The notes beneath the pieces were generated by a model, which made no database searches, was not told the DNA's origin, and saw nothing but the letters and a program-made list of their open reading frames with translations. From Plantago major (lineage: Eukaryota > Streptophyta > Magnoliopsida > Lamiales > Plantaginaceae), in NCBI GenBank assembly GCA_026545765.1, contig CM048842.1, positions 48,927,431-48,991,430 of the forward strand: a stretch of DNA of 64,000 nucleotides, read 5' to 3'. Both the position numbers and the translations under genes were made by a program. Every line of letters begins with the position of its first letter. The stretch's first letter is position 1. Positions 59,501 to 64,000 of the stretch are shown in pieces.

Positions 59501-62500
59501 CAGTCTCCTCCGAGGCCTGGATGATTTCATCATCACGAACAGGTTCTTTGAAGGAGATACACAACCAGACCAAATAAGCTAACCACCCAATTGCCATAAT
59601 CCAACCAGGCAAAGTATCTTGATTAAACGTGAGACCAAATAATGTGAATTTAACTTGGAGTAATGCCGCAAGTGCCGGACCACAAGCCATTCCTAGAGCA
59701 CTAGCACTAACAAAACCGGCTGACGCCTGCATTCGAATTTTAAGTGGAACACAGTCACTGATGTAACGCCGGTTAACTGCTCTTGCGGAACCGAACCTAC
59801 AAGTTAAATGAAGCGATGGCAAATTTTAATTTACTTGGATTAAATAATTAAATACCAACACAAGATATTGAAGAGAAAATCAATGCTTAAAATCCAAGAT
59901 ATATGAATGACCACAGTGAATGGATATAAAACATGAAAATATACTTCAAGTAAAGAAGTTAAAATCAAACAACTTTCATAAAAGATATTAAGGAAACTCA
60001 TGCGTGGCTCCATAAGCGACACCCTAATGCGTTATACAACAGAGAGTGATAGACAATTGTGATTTTCTATTTTCAAATTTTATCTATAATCACAATTCTT
60101 AGCTACACAACTAGGAAGACTTCAACCGATAAGTCAATCAATTTGAGAGTGAAAATGATTAAGAAGCAAACCACAAGCATCAAATATAAGGAGGCCTAAG
60201 GATGCATGGAGTCGAACTCCCTTATGCATGAAGAGTATGAGATTTCGTGTCAAGTTCTACCACAATCCTCAAAGCATGAAAACAGAGAAGAACAAAGAAG
60301 AGAGGAGAGTCACCAACCCACAAAGTAGTCGTCCAAGCAACAAGACTGCTATTGAATTGAAATCAAATGCCAGTGCATACATCACATTTCCCAAGAAAAG
60401 GACAATGCTACTGAACACCAAAGGTTTGAAGTATGACTTATTAGACCAAGCACTGAAATACACGGAAGAGAATATTTGTGCTACAGCCATTGCCCCAATA
60501 ACAATACCACACACCGTCGCTGCTGCTCCAAGGCTCATAGAGTAGTCATCTGCTGTCGGAACAATGATATATGTATTGACCATATATAGGAAAGTGTTTA
60601 CCAGATTCAAAAGAAGTGACATGAAATGGTAACGCTCATCATCAACTTGTTCTTCTATAGGTGAAGGCAGCAATTCTTCCTGCATAATAAGCGCATGCTG
60701 CCCCAAGAAACTCAAGAAATTTGTCGAGTATGTCAATCTGTCAACTGCTGCTCTGAGCGAGTCAACAATAGGTTCCTGCACATTAATTGCTCCAAGAATA
60801 AGTAAACTAAAAACTATTTCAAAAGATGGTAATTCACACTGCAAAATGTACACAAGTCAAGGAATGTTCAACACGTGCACACCTGGAGAGGAAGTGCTGG
60901 CTGATCATAAATGGACAAGTAGCTTCCTTGGCGATCCTGAAGATCCGCAAGATTGCGAGATATAGCTCCCACAACAGCTCCTAAACCCTGAAATAAACAA
61001 TTAAGTAGGTGATCAGTCTAAGCCCGAGAATCGGTAGCATGACAATGCCTATGCAGGTATAGACTATAGAAATCGTAACTAACTGTGAGGGGTTGCATTT
61101 CAATCTAAGCATCTTACCACATGCTTGAACACCTGCTGGAGTTGGGAATAAGGATGATTGGCACGAGTCTTCACATAGTAATCAGTGAATTTGTACCTAA
61201 ATCGCTTATCAAATTTCTTGAGGATCTTCCGCAGACCAATGGCATTCATTTCAATGAAAAATAGAAGCTGAAGAAGATTTTGTCCCACTGTTCTGTAACC
61301 TTCTCGCAGGTCTGCTATTTTGGAAAAGTCAGGCTCTTCCTGAAGAGCCTCTTGCTGCTCATTAAGATGAGCTATCCTGCTTGCAAGCAGGCCTTGTTGT
61401 TCCAACATGAAAAGTACAATTTTTTCAAGCTGCAATGAAATTAACAGACAACATGAAGTTCTACTAACAAGATGTGTACATGTCTAAGCATGAAGGAAAG
61501 AACGAAAGCAAAGAACAAAAAAATGCTTCTAAGCAAATGCAATTTTAGAGTACATCTATTTTGATCATATTCGTTGTAGTCATGTTTCATTGGCAGTGAA
61601 AAATGCACTACCGATACTTGTGAAACATGGAGAATAGAAAGCAAACCATGATCAATATGGAGTTTTTTATAATTTCAGGTTGCTTTTCTTGGTCAAAACC
61701 TTCTACAAGATAGATGAGTTGAAAATCTAAGTTTATAAAAGCAAGGCACAACAAAAAGTTGATAGTGATAAAAAGGCAGGCGGTTCAGGGAAGAGAGTAA
61801 GCAATGTGAACAAAAGTGGATAGAAGGAATAGAATAATATGCAACAAACAAGATACAAGATCAGTGATAATTTTCATTTTGATAAACGTGAGCTAGAGTG
61901 TTAACAAAATAAAATGATTTAAATATATATAGCATGAAATAAATTTAATACAACTATAAATTAAAAATGTCTACAGATTCAAGTAATCACATACCTGAAT
62001 ATCCAGCATCCGTGAGAAATCCTTGAGAACATGTCGACGATCCAGCGCACCAGTTTCAATTTGATTAGCATACTGCTTTACCCTTTTTTTCATCAATTTG
62101 TAATTGATGTAATATCTGAAGACAGCACAAGAAAAGTTTTCAAATTGGTGCACGCAAGGAACCCATGTTGCATGCATATGCAGCTGCGCTGGTCAAGATA
62201 ACTTGAGATGTTCTCTTATAGTATATGCTTCTAAGTTCTAACTTCTATGTGCTAAAGTTCTCTACAACAACACTAGTTTTTAAAATTAATTCTACACCTA
62301 GTATAATGCATTTCGTTTTTCAAATCAAAGTAGCTGCATTGATTATAGGAAAGTACACGAGTGGTATATTGATATCTCAAAAGTGATCATATAGTCTAAA
62401 TAACACTGGTTTTAAAACATACTCAGTTATAGACTAAATAACTCTACCAGTCAATTAAGCATGTGTAATATTTGGGGAGATTATAAATTGAGGTAATATC

Positions 62501-62596
62501 AATATGTGATTATGGCCATGGATACAGAGTAACGGATACATACCCTTGCCATTCTTGGATTTGTCTCTCCTTCAACTTTTTCCCGAAAGCAACCAT
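56532..62596 (-). CDS. PHT5: SPX-MFS vacuolar phosphate transporter (PHT5/VPT family), three apparent indels
   Basis: Ten coding exons, minus strand, GT-AG: 62596-62544, 62115-61995, 61429-61118, 60987-60883, 60775-60318, 59796-59489, 58871-58700, 58019-57830, 56994-56861, 56770-56532; about 698 residues, the family's usual length. Exons 1-3 encode the SPX domain ([48 protein letters not shown]), whose lysines bind inositol pyrophosphates. Exons 5-10 encode MFS helices ([54 protein letters not shown]). Relatives load phosphate into the vacuole. Exon 7 meets a stop unless two reading-frame shifts are assumed (near 58770 and 58750), and exon 8 lacks one base near 57878 (CTTCAGTG where CTTCCAGTG is expected). 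Every splice site and all other exons are intact, so this is a recent lesion or a sequence error. Introns (90-835 bp) show nothing else. Confidence 0.9.
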
Positions 62597-63915
62597 TTCT
62601 GTTTTGGCATAAAAGTCATCTCTCAGACAAGAATGATATGATAACTATACTGGAGACTAAGATGGCTTTTCACATAACCATTTTGTCTTTTGGCATAAAA
62701 AGGAAATTTCTAAATTTTCACATGATCAATGATCAGATCATAAGATACAATATACTTGCAGTTCAAAGTAAAAGTATTGAAAAAAGCTATCTGCCTGAAC
62801 CTGTTTGCACACATCAATGATTGAGCGAAGCATTAAAAACATTTAGAAAAACACTCTGTGGACAATGCATCTTACTTCCCAGTTCCTACTCATGCAAACT
62901 ATGCACTACCAACAGTGACAAGTAAATAGCATCTAGCTTTAAACACCATAACAAATGCTATGACATCATCGCTGACAAGCTAATATGAAGTCATTCATTC
63001 ACACCAACAATGCCGGTTTGCCAAATCATTAAACGAACGCTATATGGTACCCAATATGCCTACACAAGAGATTTCTCCAGTACTTATCCTCAATCTCAAA
63101 TAAAATTGTCTACCTTAAGCCTGCAACAGAGTAGGCACCGTAAACTCAGAGAAATCCTCAGCTAACTGACTGCAGGCTATATATAACCATATCCCTCCCT
63201 AGTACTTCCATATTCGTCAGATAAACAAACAACTTCTACATGTACTGACTCAGAATTGCCCTTTCATACTGTCCAAGAGCTGGCAAAACCAAATCTCACA
63301 GTAGGAAAAAGCAAAACACTTTACACTAAACAAACAAACCAGACTTAGACCACACCAAATCCAACAAAACCAAATAAATAAGTTTATAAAACTTGATTCT
63401 GAATCTAATTCATGCCAGCTCAGCGCAAAATACAAGTCAGGCTGTAAAAGTCATGTATGTACTAAAAAGAGAACATACATACATGTGAGCACATTAACAA
63501 CTAAACCTTTGACAATTAGTTAATGAATAACTATTTGCCTTTCAAAAAAAACAACTAAACCTTTAGCACTGACCATAAAATATTCCGATATCCAACAATC
63601 AGACCACCTCAAAGCTTACTACGTGTCCTTTACATGAATAGCTCATCAAAACAGCAAAAAAAATCACAAATCATCAAAACAGAAAGAAAAAAATTCACAA
63701 ATCATCAAAATTGAATCATTCAGCTTTATCAAATACGCGAAACATGCAGGCATTAAGAAAGGCAGTAAAAAGAGAAGGAGCAATTACCTGTAAAGTAGTG
63801 AAAGGCAGCGGAGTTTTTAGATAAGCATCAACAAACAGTAGAATTTAGGAGAAGTTGAATTTATGAGAATTGTGAGCTGACAGAAACGAGAAACCTAATT
63901 AGGAAGGGAATTTGG
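62597..63915 (-). other. 5' UTR exon and leader intron of the SPX-MFS gene
   Basis: A donor CAG|GTAATT at 63787 and an acceptor AAAACAG at 62599, two bases before the start codon region, define a 1189-bp leader intron (62599-63787). The non-coding first exon runs from 63788 to roughly 63915. A leader intron in this position is common in this family. Nothing else is recognisable in the intron. Confidence 0.6.
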
Positions 63916-63944
63916 AGGTTTTGAAAGCAAGTGGCAACTAGCCA

Positions 63945-63954
63945 ACTATATATG
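63945..63954 (-). promoter_or_regulatory. Candidate TATA box of the SPX-MFS gene
   Basis: CATATATAG on the minus strand would place transcription start about 30 bp downstream, near 63915. Only 50 bp of further upstream sequence is in the window, so phosphate-response elements cannot be judged. Confidence 0.4.
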
Positions 63955-64000
63955 GTTTGAAATAAATTGGAAATCAAGAGAGAGAAAGAGGAATGGAGGT

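Noticed and set aside
61971-62177. Start codon at 62177 as the start of the SPX protein
   Set aside because: The upstream part is intron. The conserved start is at 62596, joined by a consensus splice at 62544/62115.
1-64000. tRNA, rRNA, CRISPR array, biosynthetic cluster
   Set aside because: I scanned for tRNA T-arm motifs, regularly spaced short repeats and clustered enzyme genes and saw none. The regular repeats present are microsatellites, LTR tandems or the in-gene array.

Overview
This window is nuclear DNA from a flowering plant, most likely a eudicot. Its two host genes have plant-type architecture: an SPX-MFS vacuolar phosphate transporter with plant GT-AG introns, and an intronless molybdenum-cofactor-sulfurase-like gene. 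The rest is AT-rich spacer full of LTR retrotransposons and small non-autonomous DNA transposons (Stowaway-, hAT- and Harbinger-type). I cannot name the species from sequence alone. No tRNA, rRNA, CRISPR array or viral genome was recognised.

Layout. Positions 1-6176 hold a minus-strand Ty1/copia fossil (Copia-A) cut by the window edge. After a short spacer with a Stowaway MITE, 7017-21297 is a complete-length minus-strand Ty3/gypsy fossil of Tat type. It has a perfect 5-bp target duplication, two RNase H domains and a 6.4-kb extra region between pol and the 3' LTR. That region carries an antisense (plus-strand) coding module behind its own TATA box. Positions 21298-23815 are repeat-bearing spacer.

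Positions 23816-26185 (minus) encode a 789-residue PLP-transferase-like protein with an unusual array of about nine 21-residue acidic/Ser-rich repeats. Positions 26186-31099 are a small-element nursery: a 308-bp hAT-type element with a perfect 8-bp duplication, a 177-bp hAT-like MITE, a 1158-bp Harbinger-like element with long trinucleotide runs, a 246-bp MITE with exact inverted ends, and two short direct duplications.

Positions 31100-52880 are a nest. A minus-strand Ty1/copia fossil (Copia-B) is split at 32340/48209 by a 15.9-kb plus-strand SIRE/Maximus-like copia (Copia-C, 32341-48208). Copia-C has 1.7-kb LTRs and a long repeat-rich, intron-bearing-looking region after pol. Positions 52881-56531 are spacer with two Stowaway-type MITEs, a long (AT)n run and a fold-back.

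Positions 56532-62596 (minus; 5' UTR exon to about 63915) encode a PHT5/VPT-type phosphate transporter in ten coding exons. It is conserved throughout except for three apparent indels in exons 7 and 8. The two host genes are not functionally linked in any way I can see.

The most interesting cross-window signal is that LTR pairs differ in a non-random way: one copy often reads CTG or CAG where the other reads CG. These are CHG methylation sites, so the pattern suggests a base-calling or consensus artefact in methylated repeats. Element ages and break counts should then be read as upper bounds.
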